Shown: positions 16,073 to 25,875, counted from the first letter of the stretch. The stretch: DNA of 64,000 bases from Streptomyces sp. NBC_00690 (GCF_036226685.1 NZ_CP109009.1:7157501-7221500), one strand, 5' to 3'. Translations and numbers: made by a program. Notes: generated by a model not told the origin, from the sequence alone.

Positions 16073-18042
16073 CGGGCACCTGCCAGTTCGAGTTCGGTGA
16101 CCCTCAGGCAGCGCACCCCGTCCGCGTCGGCCGGCACCGAGCCGGTCCGGCAGTTGTCCGTGGCGTACGGACAACGCGGGTGGAAGCGACAGCCCTGCGG
16201 CCAGGCCCAGGCGGGAGGAACCCGACCGGGAATGGTGGCCAGCGGCTCACCGTCCGTCTCGCTGTGCGGTACGGCGGCGAGCAGGGCCTCCGTGTACGGA
16301 TGCTTCGGCTCGGCGAACGCGTCCTTGACGGTGCGCTGTTCGACGATCTGCCCCGCGTACATCACCGCGACCCGGTCGCACGTGTCCGCGACGACCCCCA
16401 GGTCATGGGTGATGATCAGCAGCGACATCTGGAGCCGTTCCCGCAGGGACGCCAGCAGATCGAGCACCTGTGCCTGGATGGTGACGTCGAGCGCGGTGGT
16501 CGGCTCGTCGGCGATCAACAACTCGGGATCACAGGCGAGTGCACCCGCGATGACGACCCGCTGGGCCATGCCACCGGAGAACTGGTGCGGATAGTCCTTC
16601 AGGCGTTCCTGCGGATTGGGCACGCCCACCAGCGCGAGGAGCTCCGCCGCCCGCTCGGTGGCCTCGTCCTTGCTGAGGCCGGAGTGCGCGCGGATGGCGT
16701 CGATGAGCTGGCGGCCCACCGTGTGGACGGGGGAGAGCGCGGAGCCGGGATCCTGGAAGACCATGCCGATCCGCTTGCCGCGCACCTGACGCAGCCGCTC
16801 ACCGGACAGCCCGGCGATCTCGGAGTCCTCCAGCCGGATGGAACCACCGGCGACGGTGACGCCCTTGGGCAGCAGCCCGAGGATGGCCGCCGCGGTGATC
16901 GACTTGCCGCAGCCGGACTCGCCGACCACGCCGAAGGTCTCTCCCCGCTTGATGTGGAACGAGATGTCCGACACCAACTGGGCGCCGTTGCGGTCGGTGA
17001 CGGTCAGCCCGTCCACCCGCAGCAGTGCGTCGTCGGGCGCGGCGACCGGCGTGGAGACGATCGGCAGCCCCTTCTTCTTGCCCGAACCGGCCCGGGGCGC
17101 GGACCGCGGTGAACCCGCGTCCCTGAGCCCGTCGCCGAGGAGGTTGAAGACGAGCACGCTCAGGGTGATCGCGGCTCCCGGCAGGATCGCCAGCAGCGGA
17201 TGCTCGGACACGTGCTGTCGCGACGCATCCAGCATGGCGCCCCAGCTGACCTGGGTGGCGTCGATGCCGACACCGAGGAAGCTCAGGGTCGCCTCGATCA
17301 ACAGCGCCGTACCGAGTGCGATGGACGCCTGGACGATGATGGGCGGCGACACATTGGGCAGCACCTGCCGGAGCATGATGCCCGACGAGCGCAACCCGAG
17401 GACGCGCGCCGCATCCACATACAGCTTCTCGCGTTCCGCCAGAACGACGGCCCGGGTGATCCGCATAAAGCTCACGGCGAAGATCAGTCCGACGGCGAGC
17501 ATCGCATTGCCGAGACCGCTGCCGAGGACGGCGACCAGGGCGAGGGCGAGCAGCAGGGCGGGGATCGACTGCATCACATCGGCGATCCGCATGCCGATCC
17601 GGTCCCACCAACCGCCCCGGTAGCCCACGAAGACCCCGAGGCCGACGCCGAGCACCAGACCGATCGCAACGCTCTCCGCGGAGGCGAGCAGTGCGGTACG
17701 GGTGCCGTAGATGAGCCTCGACAGGGAGTCGCGGCCCAGATCGTCGGTGCCGAGCCAGTGATCGCCGCTGGGGCCCTGCAACTTGTTCTGCACATTGGGT
17801 GCCGCCGGGTCGTACGGAGCGATCCAGGGCGCCGCGAACGCCAGGATGACCTGGAGCAGCAGCATGGTGATGCAGAACAGGGTGACGGGCTGGCGCAGCA
17901 TCCGGCGCAGCGTGCGGGCTTTGACCCGTGGTGCGGCTGCGTCGCCAGGGGGGCCGCCGGCCACGGGGACGTCAGCGGGATCGGTCTGCTCGGTGAGGAT
18001 GGCGGTGGACTGGAGCGTCCCTTCGCGCGGGTTGTCGTTCAT
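16069..18042 (-). CDS. fused ABC permease (DppC type) and ATPase (DppD type)
   Basis: Codes 657 residues. Residues about 50-310 are a DppC-type permease: a membrane span at 53-75, [16 protein letters not shown], and the coupling EAA region [21 protein letters not shown] Gly/Lys-rich linker (about 310-338) joins it to an ATPase with Walker A GESGCGKS at 374-381, signature FSGGMAQRV, Walker [13 protein letters not shown] and the oligopeptide-transporter Cys motif near the end ([14 protein letters not shown]). Usually these are two proteins. Fusion fixes their 1:1 ratio. It overlaps the flanking genes by 4 bases on both sides. Confidence 0.93.
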   Translation of the reverse strand: MNDNPREGTLQSTAILTEQTDPADVPVAGGPPGDAAAPRVKARTLRRMLRQPVTLFCITMLLLQVILAFAAPWIAPYDPAAPNVQNKLQGPSGDHWLGTDDLGRDSLSRLIYGTRTALLASAESVAIGLVLGVGLGVFVGYRGGWWDRIGMRIADVMQSIPALLLALALVAVLGSGLGNAMLAVGLIFAVSFMRITRAVVLAEREKLYVDAARVLGLRSSGIMLRQVLPNVSPPIIVQASIALGTALLIEATLSFLGVGIDATQVSWGAMLDASRQHVSEHPLLAILPGAAITLSVLVFNLLGDGLRDAGSPRSAPRAGSGKKKGLPIVSTPVAAPDDALLRVDGLTVTDRNGAQLVSDISFHIKRGETFGVVGESGCGKSITAAAILGLLPKGVTVAGGSIRLEDSEIAGLSGERLRQVRGKRIGMVFQDPGSALSPVHTVGRQLIDAIRAHSGLSKDEATERAAELLALVGVPNPQERLKDYPHQFSGGMAQRVVIAGALACDPELLIADEPTTALDVTIQAQVLDLLASLRERLQMSLLIITHDLGVVADTCDRVAVMYAGQIVEQRTVKDAFAEPKHPYTEALLAAVPHSETDGEPLATIPGRVPPAWAWPQGCRFHPRCPYATDNCRTGSVPADADGVRCLRVTELELAGAR

Positions 18043-18983
18043 TGGGGCCTCACCTTCGGGTTGATCACGCCGTACAGCAGGTCCGCGCCGAGGTTGACCA
18101 ACAACACGATGACCGCGACGAGGACGATGGAGCCTTGGAGCACCGGGTAGTCGGCGCGTACGACGCTGTCGATGAGCATCGTTCCGAGACCGGGGACCGC
18201 GAAGATCCGTTCGATGACGAAGCTCGCGGCGACCAGGACCGACATCTGGATGGCGATCACGGCCAGCACCGGGACCATGGCGTTCTTGATCGCGTACCGC
18301 AGGACGATCTTCCGCTTGCGGATGCCGCGGGCCAGGAGCGTGGTGACGTAGGGCGATTCCAAGGCGTCGATCATGGCGCTGCGGGTCTGTCGGGCGATCA
18401 CGGCGGCGGTGTGCGAGCCGAGGGCGATCGCCGGCAGGATCATCCCGGTCACCCAGGCTCCCGGGTCCTCGGTGATCGGTGTGTAGCCGACGACCGGCAA
18501 CCAGCCGAGGTTCACCGCGAACACCAAGACCAGCAGCAGTCCCAGCCAGAAGCTGGGGACGGCGAGCCCGAGGGCCACCACGGTCGTCAGCAGACGGTCC
18601 GCGACGGTGCCCGGGCGCAGCGCGCCCAGGACCCCGAGCGGCACGCCGGCCAGCAGGGCGAGCGCCATGCCCGCGATGGCGAGGGAGAGCGTGATGCCGA
18701 TACCGGTGGAGATGGACTCGGAGACCGGGACGCTGGTGTACAGCGAGTTCCCGAGGTCTCCGGTGACCGCTCCACCGAGCCAGTCGATGTACTGCTCGAA
18801 GATGGGCCTGCTCAAGCCCATCTGGTCCCTGAGGGCGTCCTTGTCGGCGGCGGGTGCGCCTTCACCCAGGATCTGCGCCACCGGGTCGGTGGGCGTCAGA
18901 TGCACCAGGGTGAAGACGAACGCCGACACCAGCAGCAGTGTGGGCAGTGCGGAGAGCAGCCGCTGGAGGACGAATTTGGTCAT
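18039..18983 (-). CDS. ABC transporter permease, DppB type
   Basis: Codes 314 residues with about six membrane spans. VLQRLLSALPTLLLVS at the start and ARGIRKRKIVLRYAIKNAMVPVL (EAA loop that contacts the ATPase) are typical of DppB subunits of peptide and nickel importers. It pairs with the permease half of the fusion protein, which its 3' end overlaps by 4 bases. The start also overlaps the amidohydrolase stop (ATGA), so the operon is tightly coupled. Confidence 0.93.
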   Translation of the reverse strand: MTKFVLQRLLSALPTLLLVSAFVFTLVHLTPTDPVAQILGEGAPAADKDALRDQMGLSRPIFEQYIDWLGGAVTGDLGNSLYTSVPVSESISTGIGITLSLAIAGMALALLAGVPLGVLGALRPGTVADRLLTTVVALGLAVPSFWLGLLLVLVFAVNLGWLPVVGYTPITEDPGAWVTGMILPAIALGSHTAAVIARQTRSAMIDALESPYVTTLLARGIRKRKIVLRYAIKNAMVPVLAVIAIQMSVLVAASFVIERIFAVPGLGTMLIDSVVRADYPVLQGSIVLVAVIVLLVNLGADLLYGVINPKVRPQ

Positions 18984-20344
18984 CCGTCCGTGCCTTTCGC
19001 TGATCGTGCGTCGGCGAAGACGCGCTCGCGCACCCGACGGACCGCGGCGCCGGCCTCCGTGCGGTCCAGGTCGGTCATCCGGCCGCCGCGCTTGCGGACC
19101 ACTCCGCCCACGATGACGGTGTCGACGTCGGAGGGGTTGGTCTGGAGCACGATGTGGGCGGCCGGGTCGCCGAGCGCCATGCCGTACGGCTCGGTGTTGA
19201 CCAGGACGACATCGGCGAACCGCCCGGGGGCGAGCACGCCGAGTTCATCGCCGAGACCGATGGCGCGCGCCGCGTTGACCGTGGCGAACTCCAGCATCTG
19301 CCGGGGGTCGACGGTCGGGCTTCCGGGGCGACGCTCCAGCGGCCAGCGGCCCGCCTCGCGCTCGATCGACGCGTCCACATTGCGCATCAGCAGGAACGTG
19401 AGCCGCATGGTGGCGAAGAGGTCGATGGAGACCCGCGAGTTGGTGTCGATGCCGAGACTCGGCGAGGCACCCGCCCGGTAGGCACGGTTGAGGACGTTCA
19501 TCGAACGCCCGCCGCCGAACTCTCCTTCGGGGGTGAAGGAGATGCCGCCGCCGCAGGACGCCAGGAGTTCCAGCTCCTCGTCGTCCGCCGCGTTGGCGTG
19601 CGCGGGCAGGATGTCCTCGTCGAGGAGTCCGGCCTCGTGCAGGGCGCGGATCTGGCCGGGCGGGTTCTGGTGGACGCTCATCCGCATCCCCAGTTCGCGG
19701 GCGAGTCCGATCTCCTTGGAGATCCGGTCCATGCTGCCGAACTCGATGGACGACAGGGCCATGCCGACCCGCAGCAACTCGTCGTCCGCGGTCTCCTCGT
19801 GGAGTTCCCGGATGTGGTTGAGGCGCCAGGCGTGGTCCTCGGGCGGGGCACCGAAGCTGCCGAGCATCCCGTACGCCCACAGGGTGCGCTGTCCGGTGGT
19901 GCGGTGGGCCCGCACTCCGGCCTCGGCCGCCTCGGGCGACATGACGTTGTGACAGAAGTCCAGGACACCGGTGACACCGGCGTCCAGCATCTGCACCGAG
20001 CCGGCCAGGGTGGCGTCGTAGATGTCCTCGGCGACGAAGTGCTCACGGAGGTAGAAGACCTGGGACTGGTAGTCGTCGAAGGTCCAGCCGCTGGAGTGCA
20101 GTCCCTTGAGCGGGGTCTGCCAGGCGTGCATATGGGTGTCGATGAGGCCGGGGATCGCGATCATCCCGCGGGCGTCGATCTCCTGGGCGTCTTCGTCGAC
20201 CAGGTCGGTGCCGACGGCGGCGATCCGGTCGCCGACGATGAGGATGTCACCGGGGGTGAGATCACCGAGCTCGGGGTCCATCGTGAGAACGGTGGCGTTC
20301 TTGATGAGCACTCGGGACTCGTTGGGACGGTTGGTCTCAGGCAC
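18980..20344 (-). CDS. amidohydrolase-superfamily deaminase-like enzyme (TrzN/AtzB type)
   Basis: Codes 454 residues from GTG 20344, chosen because GGGAG lies 6 bases upstream; it overlaps the upstream gene by 8 bases. The beta-barrel metal site is complete: PGLIDTHMHAWQ (HxH), MSVHQNPPG, ILPAHANA and LGIDTNSR (Asp). FATVNAARAIGL and GRFADVVLV are common C-terminal features. Relatives remove amino, chloro or alkylamino groups from triazines and purine-like rings with one metal ion. Its position between a second amidohydrolase and a DppB-type permease suggests that the imported compound carries a hydrolysable C-N bond. The exact substrate is unknown. Confidence 0.85.
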   Translation of the reverse strand: MPETNRPNESRVLIKNATVLTMDPELGDLTPGDILIVGDRIAAVGTDLVDEDAQEIDARGMIAIPGLIDTHMHAWQTPLKGLHSSGWTFDDYQSQVFYLREHFVAEDIYDATLAGSVQMLDAGVTGVLDFCHNVMSPEAAEAGVRAHRTTGQRTLWAYGMLGSFGAPPEDHAWRLNHIRELHEETADDELLRVGMALSSIEFGSMDRISKEIGLARELGMRMSVHQNPPGQIRALHEAGLLDEDILPAHANAADDEELELLASCGGGISFTPEGEFGGGRSMNVLNRAYRAGASPSLGIDTNSRVSIDLFATMRLTFLLMRNVDASIEREAGRWPLERRPGSPTVDPRQMLEFATVNAARAIGLGDELGVLAPGRFADVVLVNTEPYGMALGDPAAHIVLQTNPSDVDTVIVGGVVRKRGGRMTDLDRTEAGAAVRRVRERVFADARSAKGTDG

Positions 20345-22031
20345 GGCTGACTCCCTGTGGTTCGGGGGCGGCGATGGCGATGTCGGCGAAGGGCTTGGCG
20401 GTGTGGACCACACGTCCGCCGACGACGGTGAGAACGGATTCGATGCGGGGGATGACCTCTTCGTCGACGCTGAAGTAGTCGTCGCTGAGGACGGCGAGGT
20501 CGGCCAGCAGTCCGGGTTCGAGGCGCCCGCGGTCGTTCTCCTCGAAGCTGAACCAGGCACCGGATGCGGTGTAGCCGCGCAGTGCCTCTTCCCGGCTGAG
20601 CAGGTGCTGCGGCGCGAGGGTGTCGTTCCCGGTGACCGTGCGGCCGTTGAGGAACCAGGCCAGGGTGGCGAAGGGGTTGTAGGAGGCGACCCGCATGGCG
20701 TCGGAGCCGAGGCCGAGCGGAATGCCGCGCTCGATCAGGCTCCGCATCGGCGGGGCCTCGGAGACGGTCTCGGCTCCCCAGGCGGTGATGGCTTCGTCGC
20801 CCTGGAAGCGGAACAGACCCTGGGCGAGGACTCCGGCGCCCAGCGCCTCGATGCGGTCCACGTCGACCGGCTTGAGGGGCTCGGCGTGGACGAGTGCCCA
20901 GCGCAGCTTGCTGATGTCGTGCTCGGCGTGCACCTGCTCCCAGGCGGTGAGGACGGCGTCGATGGTCTCGTGGTGGTGTGCGTGGGTGTGCACGGTCCAG
21001 CGGTTGCTGGCCAGGTCGGAGAACATCCCGCGCAGCTGCTCCCGCACCTCGTCGTCGATGACGACGGGGTGCGCGATCTTGTCGACGGTCCGGTAGAGGG
21101 CGACCTCTCCGGAACCGATGACGCGCAGCATTCCGTCGCCGACGTCCAGCGGGGTGAAGCGCAGGTACCCGGCCAGGTCCTCCAGCTCGGTGCCGGCACG
21201 CTCGGCGTGCACGGCGAGCCGGGTGCGGACCGTGAGCTGGCCGCGCCGCCAGGTCTCCCGGATCGCGGGGTAGGCGGCCGGTCCGCTGTTGAAGCCGCCG
21301 CCGTCGATGGCGCCGGTGATCGCGAGGCGGTTGAGCTCGCGGGACATCTCGGCGGTGGAGGCGATCTGCTCCTCCAGGGTGGGGCTCGGCATCCGCCGGT
21401 AGAACCACTCCATCAACGGGGTGCCGTTGACCTTGCCGGACAGTTCGCCGTCGGCGTCGGTCTCGAAGGAGGCGGTCTTGAAGCCCTCTTCGCCGAGCTG
21501 GCGCACGAGGGCGTGGTCCACGCCCAACTCCCGCATGGCCGCCGTGTTGAGAACGGCCCAGTCGTACAGGAACTGCACGTACACGGGGTTGTTGGGCGCG
21601 GCCTCGTCCAGCTCCTGGCGGCTCGGTCCCCGGTTCTCGGGGAACTGCGCCGGGTGCCAGCCGCCGATCACCCTGATCCAGCTGCCGGCGGGCCGTTCGG
21701 CGGCGCGCCGGGTGATGGCAGCGAGACCGCTCTCCAGGGAGAGCTCGTCCTCCCAGCGGACCTCGTCCCGCCAGGTGCGGCCGGCGCGGACGACGTGTAC
21801 GTGGGAGTCGATCAGACCGGGGATGACCCGGCGTCCCGCCAGGTCCACCACGGTCGTGTCGGGTCCTGCCAGGTCCTCGATCTCCCGGCTGGTGCCGATG
21901 GCGGAGACCCGCTCGCCGGTGATGGCGATCGCGTCGACCTCGGCGTACTGCTCGTCCGTTGACATGGTGGTCACACGGCCGTTGAGAAGGACCAGATCGG
22001 GACGGGTGCTCGGGGGCTGGGCAGTGCTCAT
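20337..22031 (-). CDS. YtcJ-type amidohydrolase
   Basis: Codes 564 residues, typical for the YtcJ/exoenzyme-regulatory amidohydrolase branch. Metal-site motifs are VIPGLIDSHVHVV, WTVHTHAHHHE, LVHAEPL and LGLGSDAMRV. The N-terminal strand domain (LVLLNGRVTTM) and C-terminal LADLAVL complete the composite fold. Members hydrolyse N-acyl or cyclic amide compounds, often with unknown substrates. It is the second gene of the operon, 69 bp after the binding lipoprotein, and overlaps the next amidohydrolase. Confidence 0.87.
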   Translation of the reverse strand: MSTAQPPSTRPDLVLLNGRVTTMSTDEQYAEVDAIAITGERVSAIGTSREIEDLAGPDTTVVDLAGRRVIPGLIDSHVHVVRAGRTWRDEVRWEDELSLESGLAAITRRAAERPAGSWIRVIGGWHPAQFPENRGPSRQELDEAAPNNPVYVQFLYDWAVLNTAAMRELGVDHALVRQLGEEGFKTASFETDADGELSGKVNGTPLMEWFYRRMPSPTLEEQIASTAEMSRELNRLAITGAIDGGGFNSGPAAYPAIRETWRRGQLTVRTRLAVHAERAGTELEDLAGYLRFTPLDVGDGMLRVIGSGEVALYRTVDKIAHPVVIDDEVREQLRGMFSDLASNRWTVHTHAHHHETIDAVLTAWEQVHAEHDISKLRWALVHAEPLKPVDVDRIEALGAGVLAQGLFRFQGDEAITAWGAETVSEAPPMRSLIERGIPLGLGSDAMRVASYNPFATLAWFLNGRTVTGNDTLAPQHLLSREEALRGYTASGAWFSFEENDRGRLEPGLLADLAVLSDDYFSVDEEVIPRIESVLTVVGGRVVHTAKPFADIAIAAPEPQGVSRA

Positions 22032-22100
22032 GGGTGGGTTTCTCCATCCGGGACGTACGGTACGGAAAGGGCCGGGGTGGCCGGCGGGGTGGAGCGGGGA

Positions 22101-23678
22101 TCAGCCCTTGGGCTGGGCTTCCCGGTAGCGGAACACCGCGACGTCATTGGTGGTCGACTTGATGTTGTCGACCTTCTTCGGGTTGTAGGCCCAGAAGCCG
22201 GTGTAGTCGAAGTAGCCGCAGTCCAGGGCCTCGTCGTTGACGATCTTGGACAGCTTCTGCCAGGCCGCGTCCCGTGCCTCGGGCGTCGTGGCCTTGAGGC
22301 CCTCGGCCGCCGCCGCATCGATCTGCGGGTAGGGCACCTTCAGCGGATTGCCCGGGGCGTCGATGGCGAACTTGCGGTTGTAGTAGTCGTACGCGCCCGA
22401 GCGGGAGCCGTCGGAGAGGATCGCGGCCGGGTACTTGCCGTTCTGGTACGTGCTCAGGAACTGCGGGAAGTTCGGCAGTTCGAGCTTGACGTTCACGCCG
22501 ATCTTCGACATCTGGCTGCGGAACAGTTCGGCGATCGTCCGCTGGGTGTCGTAGCTGATCAGGGTGAACTCGCGGGGACCGCCGGCCTCCTTGATGAGCG
22601 CCTTCGCCTTGTCGAGGTCGAAGGGGTAGCCCTGGATGGTCGGGTTGTGACCCGGCTGGCCCTCGGGGAAGCGCTGGAGCGGAGTCTTGCCCTTGCCGCC
22701 GAGCGCCGCGTCCGTGTAGTCCTGCGGGTTCATCGCGTAGCAGACCGCCTGGCGGAACTTCTTGTCCGCGAACACGCCCTTGGTGTCGTACATCTGGAGG
22801 TGCCACAGCACCGACGGGAACCAGGTGGACTTCATGCCCTCCTTGTCCGCGCGCTCAGCGAGCGGGGGAGTGGTCCACACGACGTCGAGCTGTCCGGCGC
22901 GCAGGGCGTTGTAGAGGCTGTCGGGGTCGTTGATCTGGGTGACCTCGACGCGGGACGGACCGATGGACGCCTTGTCGTAGTACTTGTCGAAGGCGGTGAC
23001 GACCGTGCGCAGCCCCTTGGTGGACGCCTTCGCGTCGAACTTCCACGGACCGGTGCCGATGCCCTGGGTCTTCCAGTCCCCGGCGGCGAGCGCCTTGGGG
23101 GAGACCATGTACATCCCGAGCCGGGCGAGGTTGGTGACCAGGGACGGAGCGGGCTCCGACAGGTCGAGGCGCACATGGGTGTCGTCGACCGCAGTGATCG
23201 CCTTCACCGATGCCAGTTGGCTGCGGTACTGGCTCGGGGTGTTCTTGATCCGCTCCAGGTTCTTCACCACGGCGTCCGCGTTGAAGGGGGTGCCGTCGTG
23301 GAAGAAGACGCCCGAGCGGAGGGTGAACTCGACCTGGAGCTGTGTCTCCTTCCACTCCGTCGCCAGCTGGGGCTTGAGGGTGAATCCGTCCGGGGCGACG
23401 CTGAGCAGCGATTCGTAGACCAGCGAAGTGAAGGTGCTGTTCTGCTTGGTGACGGTCTCCCAGTCTTCGAACTGCTGGTTGGTGCCGACCTTGAGGGTTC
23501 CGCTCGGTCCCGTGCCGGACTTCTTCTGCGGCGTGGACGTGGTGCTGTCCGTATTGCTGCACGAGGCCAGGGTGACGGTGAGAGCGGTGGCGAGCAGCAG
23601 CCCGCCTGCCGTGCGGGCAGATCTGGTGCGGGAGCGGCGAACCCGCCCCGCAGGGGTGGGCAATCCGTTTTGTGTCAC
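22101..23678 (-). CDS. ABC transporter solute-binding lipoprotein, family 5 (peptide/nickel type)
   Basis: Codes 525 residues from GTG 23678, chosen for GGAGG 8 bases upstream. The N-terminus is basic, then hydrophobic, and ends in the lipobox LASC, so the mature protein is anchored outside the membrane. FTLRSGVFFHDGTPFNADAV and RQAVCYAMNP are family 5 hallmarks. It captures the substrate for the permeases encoded downstream and is the first gene of the operon. A GTGCA array lies 51-77 bp upstream, so it is probably regulated with the divergent XRE-cupin gene. Confidence 0.92.
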   Translation of the reverse strand: MTQNGLPTPAGRVRRSRTRSARTAGGLLLATALTVTLASCSNTDSTTSTPQKKSGTGPSGTLKVGTNQQFEDWETVTKQNSTFTSLVYESLLSVAPDGFTLKPQLATEWKETQLQVEFTLRSGVFFHDGTPFNADAVVKNLERIKNTPSQYRSQLASVKAITAVDDTHVRLDLSEPAPSLVTNLARLGMYMVSPKALAAGDWKTQGIGTGPWKFDAKASTKGLRTVVTAFDKYYDKASIGPSRVEVTQINDPDSLYNALRAGQLDVVWTTPPLAERADKEGMKSTWFPSVLWHLQMYDTKGVFADKKFRQAVCYAMNPQDYTDAALGGKGKTPLQRFPEGQPGHNPTIQGYPFDLDKAKALIKEAGGPREFTLISYDTQRTIAELFRSQMSKIGVNVKLELPNFPQFLSTYQNGKYPAAILSDGSRSGAYDYYNRKFAIDAPGNPLKVPYPQIDAAAAEGLKATTPEARDAAWQKLSKIVNDEALDCGYFDYTGFWAYNPKKVDNIKSTTNDVAVFRYREAQPKG

Positions 23679-23728
23679 GGCGAGAACCTCCACAGCAGCT
23701 TCTTCTGAGCGCCGATACGCGGTGCGAT

Positions 23729-23755
23729 GTGCGTTATGGTGCACGTGTGTGCAGT
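23729..23755. promoter_or_regulatory. 10-bp-phased GTGCA array before the binding-protein gene
   Basis: TGTGCGT (23729), GGTGCAC (23739) and TGTGCAG (23749) start exactly 10 bp apart, 51-77 bp upstream of the GTG at 23678. The same motif and spacing occur before the divergent regulator. Confidence 0.6.
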
Positions 23756-23902
23756 CACTCTGTCAAGGGTTCTGCACGGACTCTTCGGAAAGCCTCCGTA
23801 AAGTCCCACTGTGGCAGGGCAAGCCAGACATCGGTGTCCATAGCCACTGGACATTTGTGTAGCGCTCTACCCAGGACGCGCCGAAGAGTGTTCAATATGA
23901 CG

Positions 23903-23939
23903 TGCATGTATGTGCAGCGCTGTGCAGTCCTATACAGTT
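23903..23939. promoter_or_regulatory. 10-bp-phased GTGCA array before the XRE-cupin regulator
   Basis: CGTGCAT (23903), TGTGCAG (23913), TGTGCAG (23923) and TATACAG (23933) start exactly 10 bp apart, 46-82 bp upstream of the ATG at 23985. TGTGCAGTC is shared word-for-word with the other array. Likely binding sites for the XRE-cupin protein. Confidence 0.6.
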
Positions 23940-23984
23940 GTCTAGTGCGTGAACACGGCGTATTAGGATCGATCGGGAGGCTCG

Positions 23985-24794
23985 ATGAAGCCTGAGGGGG
24001 AAAGCGCCGGCCTTGGCGGCAGACTCAGAAGAGTCCGTGCTGAACGTGGTCTGTCGCTGCGCGAGCTGGGCAGGTTGGCGGGCTGTTCCGCGAGTCTCAT
24101 CTCACAGGTCGAGCGCGGTCAGACCGCACCGTCCGCCGGGGTGATCTACGGGATAGCGAACGCACTGGAGATCTCTCTCGACTATCTCTTCGGGGTCGCG
24201 GATTCCGAGGAGGTTCCCGCGCCTGCCGCCCGGGGGGCGAAGGCCCCGCACATCGCCGGGGCACCGCACATCGACGAAGACGGGACGCCCCGGTTCGTCA
24301 CGGCCACGGCCACGATCGGCGCACCGGCCAATGGAAGCGGGGCCGCCCGTACCGTGCGGATCGGCGCACCCGAGGGGCGGGAAACGGTCGGGACCTCGGT
24401 CCTAGAAGTGGACGGCACCGCCCCCACGGGCCCGGCACTGGAGCCGGCTGCCGAGACCATCGTCCAGCGCAAGGGACGCCGGCGCACCATCGATCTGGCC
24501 AGCGGCGTCCGCTGGGAACGTCTCACCCCGCTCCAGGACGCCCGGGTGGACTTCCTGGAAGTCGTCTACGCACCCTACGGACGCTCCACGGACACCCGCT
24601 GCCCCATCCGACACGACGGCCGCGAGTACCAACTCGTCCTGATGGGCACGCTCCACGCCGACGTCGGCTTTGAGACGTACGTCCTGGAGGCGGGGGACTC
24701 GCTGGCGTTCGACCCGGCCACCCCCCACCAGTACCGGAACATGACCGGAGAAGAAGTGCGCGCCATCTCCGTCGTCGTCCACCACACCGACTGA
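23985..24794 (+). CDS. XRE-family regulator with C-terminal cupin sensor
   Basis: Codes 269 residues; GGGAGG lies 6 bases upstream of the ATG. Residues about 10-68 are the helix-turn-helix (LRRVRAERGLSLRELGRLAG, then SASLISQVERGQTAPS). A Pro/Ala-rich middle follows, and residues about 185-265 are a cupin barrel (VLMGTLHADVG, YVLEAGDSLAFDPATPHQYRN). The cupin would sense a small molecule, perhaps the operon substrate. It is divergent from the transport/amidohydrolase operon and both promoters carry the same phased repeats, so it probably controls itself and the operon (inference). Confidence 0.9.
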   Translation: MKPEGESAGLGGRLRRVRAERGLSLRELGRLAGCSASLISQVERGQTAPSAGVIYGIANALEISLDYLFGVADSEEVPAPAARGAKAPHIAGAPHIDEDGTPRFVTATATIGAPANGSGAARTVRIGAPEGRETVGTSVLEVDGTAPTGPALEPAAETIVQRKGRRRTIDLASGVRWERLTPLQDARVDFLEVVYAPYGRSTDTRCPIRHDGREYQLVLMGTLHADVGFETYVLEAGDSLAFDPATPHQYRNMTGEEVRAISVVVHHTD

Positions 24795-24822
24795 CGGGGC
24801 CGGGGATGCGGGGGGCCCGGTG

Positions 24823-25875
24823 CTATGCCGAGGCCCGTCGCACCAAGGTCGTGGGCGTGACCACGGAAGCCGGCAGCCCGCCCCGCTCGTCGGCGCCACC
24901 GTCACCGTCGCCCTTGAGGATCTGCATCAACAGCCGCACCATCAGCCGTCCCATGCCCTCGATGTCCTGGCGCACCGTGGTGAGCGGCGGATCGGTCGCA
25001 TCGGCCACCGACGGCATGTCGTCGAAACCGACCACCGCCACATCCTCCGGCACCGTGAGCCCCCGCTCCTTCAGCGTCCGCAGCGCACCCGTCGCCATCA
25101 GATCATTGGCGGCGAACACCGCGTCCACGTCCGGTCGGCGCGAGAGCAACTCGGCCATGGCCCGCGCCCCGCTCCCTGCGGTGAAATCGCCCTGAGACAC
25201 CAGCGCCTCCCCCTCACCCGCCAACGCGTCGTGATAGCCGGCGAGCCGGTCGAGGGCCGAGGTCTGATCCCGCGGACCCGCGATGTGGGCGATCCGACGC
25301 CGACCGATCGCGATGAGATGGTCGACGGCCTCGCGGGCGCCGCCCCGGTTGTCACAGTCCACATGGGGTACGTCGGCCACGGCAGCGCCCGGCCCGTCGG
25401 GACGGCCGCCGAACACCGCCGGAACCCGCGCCGATTGGATCGCCGACGTCAGCGCCCCATCCGTGTGCAGGGAGAACGCCAGCGCGCCGTCGACATGCCC
25501 GCCGCCCAGGTAACGCGCGATCCGATCGTGGTCGCCCGGGCCCTCCGCCCACAGCAGGACCAGCTGTGCGTCATGGGCCGTCAACTCCCGATTGATGCCG
25601 CGCACCTGCCGTTCGAAGAACGGATCGGAGAAGACCCGGAACCCGGGCTCACCGATGATCACCGCGATTGCGCCCGTGCGCCGGGTGACCAGTGTCCTGG
25701 CCGCGTGGTTCGGTATGTAGCCCAGTTCCTCGACGGCTTGGCGCACCTTGTCCGCCAGAGCGCCCCGCACCCCCGTACCGCCGTTGACGACCCGGGACGC
25801 CGTGGCCCGGGAAACCCCGGCCCGGGCGGCGACGGACTCCAGCGTGGGACGAGGCCCCGTGGTCCGCTCGGTCAC
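24823..25875 (-). CDS. LacI-family transcriptional regulator
   Basis: Codes 350 residues from GTG 25875, chosen for AAGGAG 8 bases upstream. Residues about 10-60 are the headpiece (TLESVAARAGVSRATASRVVNGG) with the hinge helix YIPNHAARTLVTRRT. The periplasmic-binding-like sugar domain follows, with VFAANDLMATGALRTL and VAVVGFDDMPS. It is convergent with the XRE-cupin gene (28 bp apart) and divergent from a secreted dipeptidyl-peptidase gene 262 bp away. Its target is not evident. No sugar genes lie nearby. Confidence 0.9.
   Translation of the reverse strand: MTERTTGPRPTLESVAARAGVSRATASRVVNGGTGVRGALADKVRQAVEELGYIPNHAARTLVTRRTGAIAVIIGEPGFRVFSDPFFERQVRGINRELTAHDAQLVLLWAEGPGDHDRIARYLGGGHVDGALAFSLHTDGALTSAIQSARVPAVFGGRPDGPGAAVADVPHVDCDNRGGAREAVDHLIAIGRRRIAHIAGPRDQTSALDRLAGYHDALAGEGEALVSQGDFTAGSGARAMAELLSRRPDVDAVFAANDLMATGALRTLKERGLTVPEDVAVVGFDDMPSVADATDPPLTTVRQDIEGMGRLMVRLLMQILKGDGDGGADERGGLPASVVTPTTLVRRASA

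Noticed and set aside
19154..22128. Long rightward frames antisense to the amidohydrolases and binding protein
   Set aside because: The leftward frames hold complete metal-site motifs and overlapping operon starts; the antisense frames have none.
23760..23902. Further GTGCA boxes between the two arrays
   Set aside because: CTGCAC near 23772 is out of the 10-bp phase, so it was not counted.
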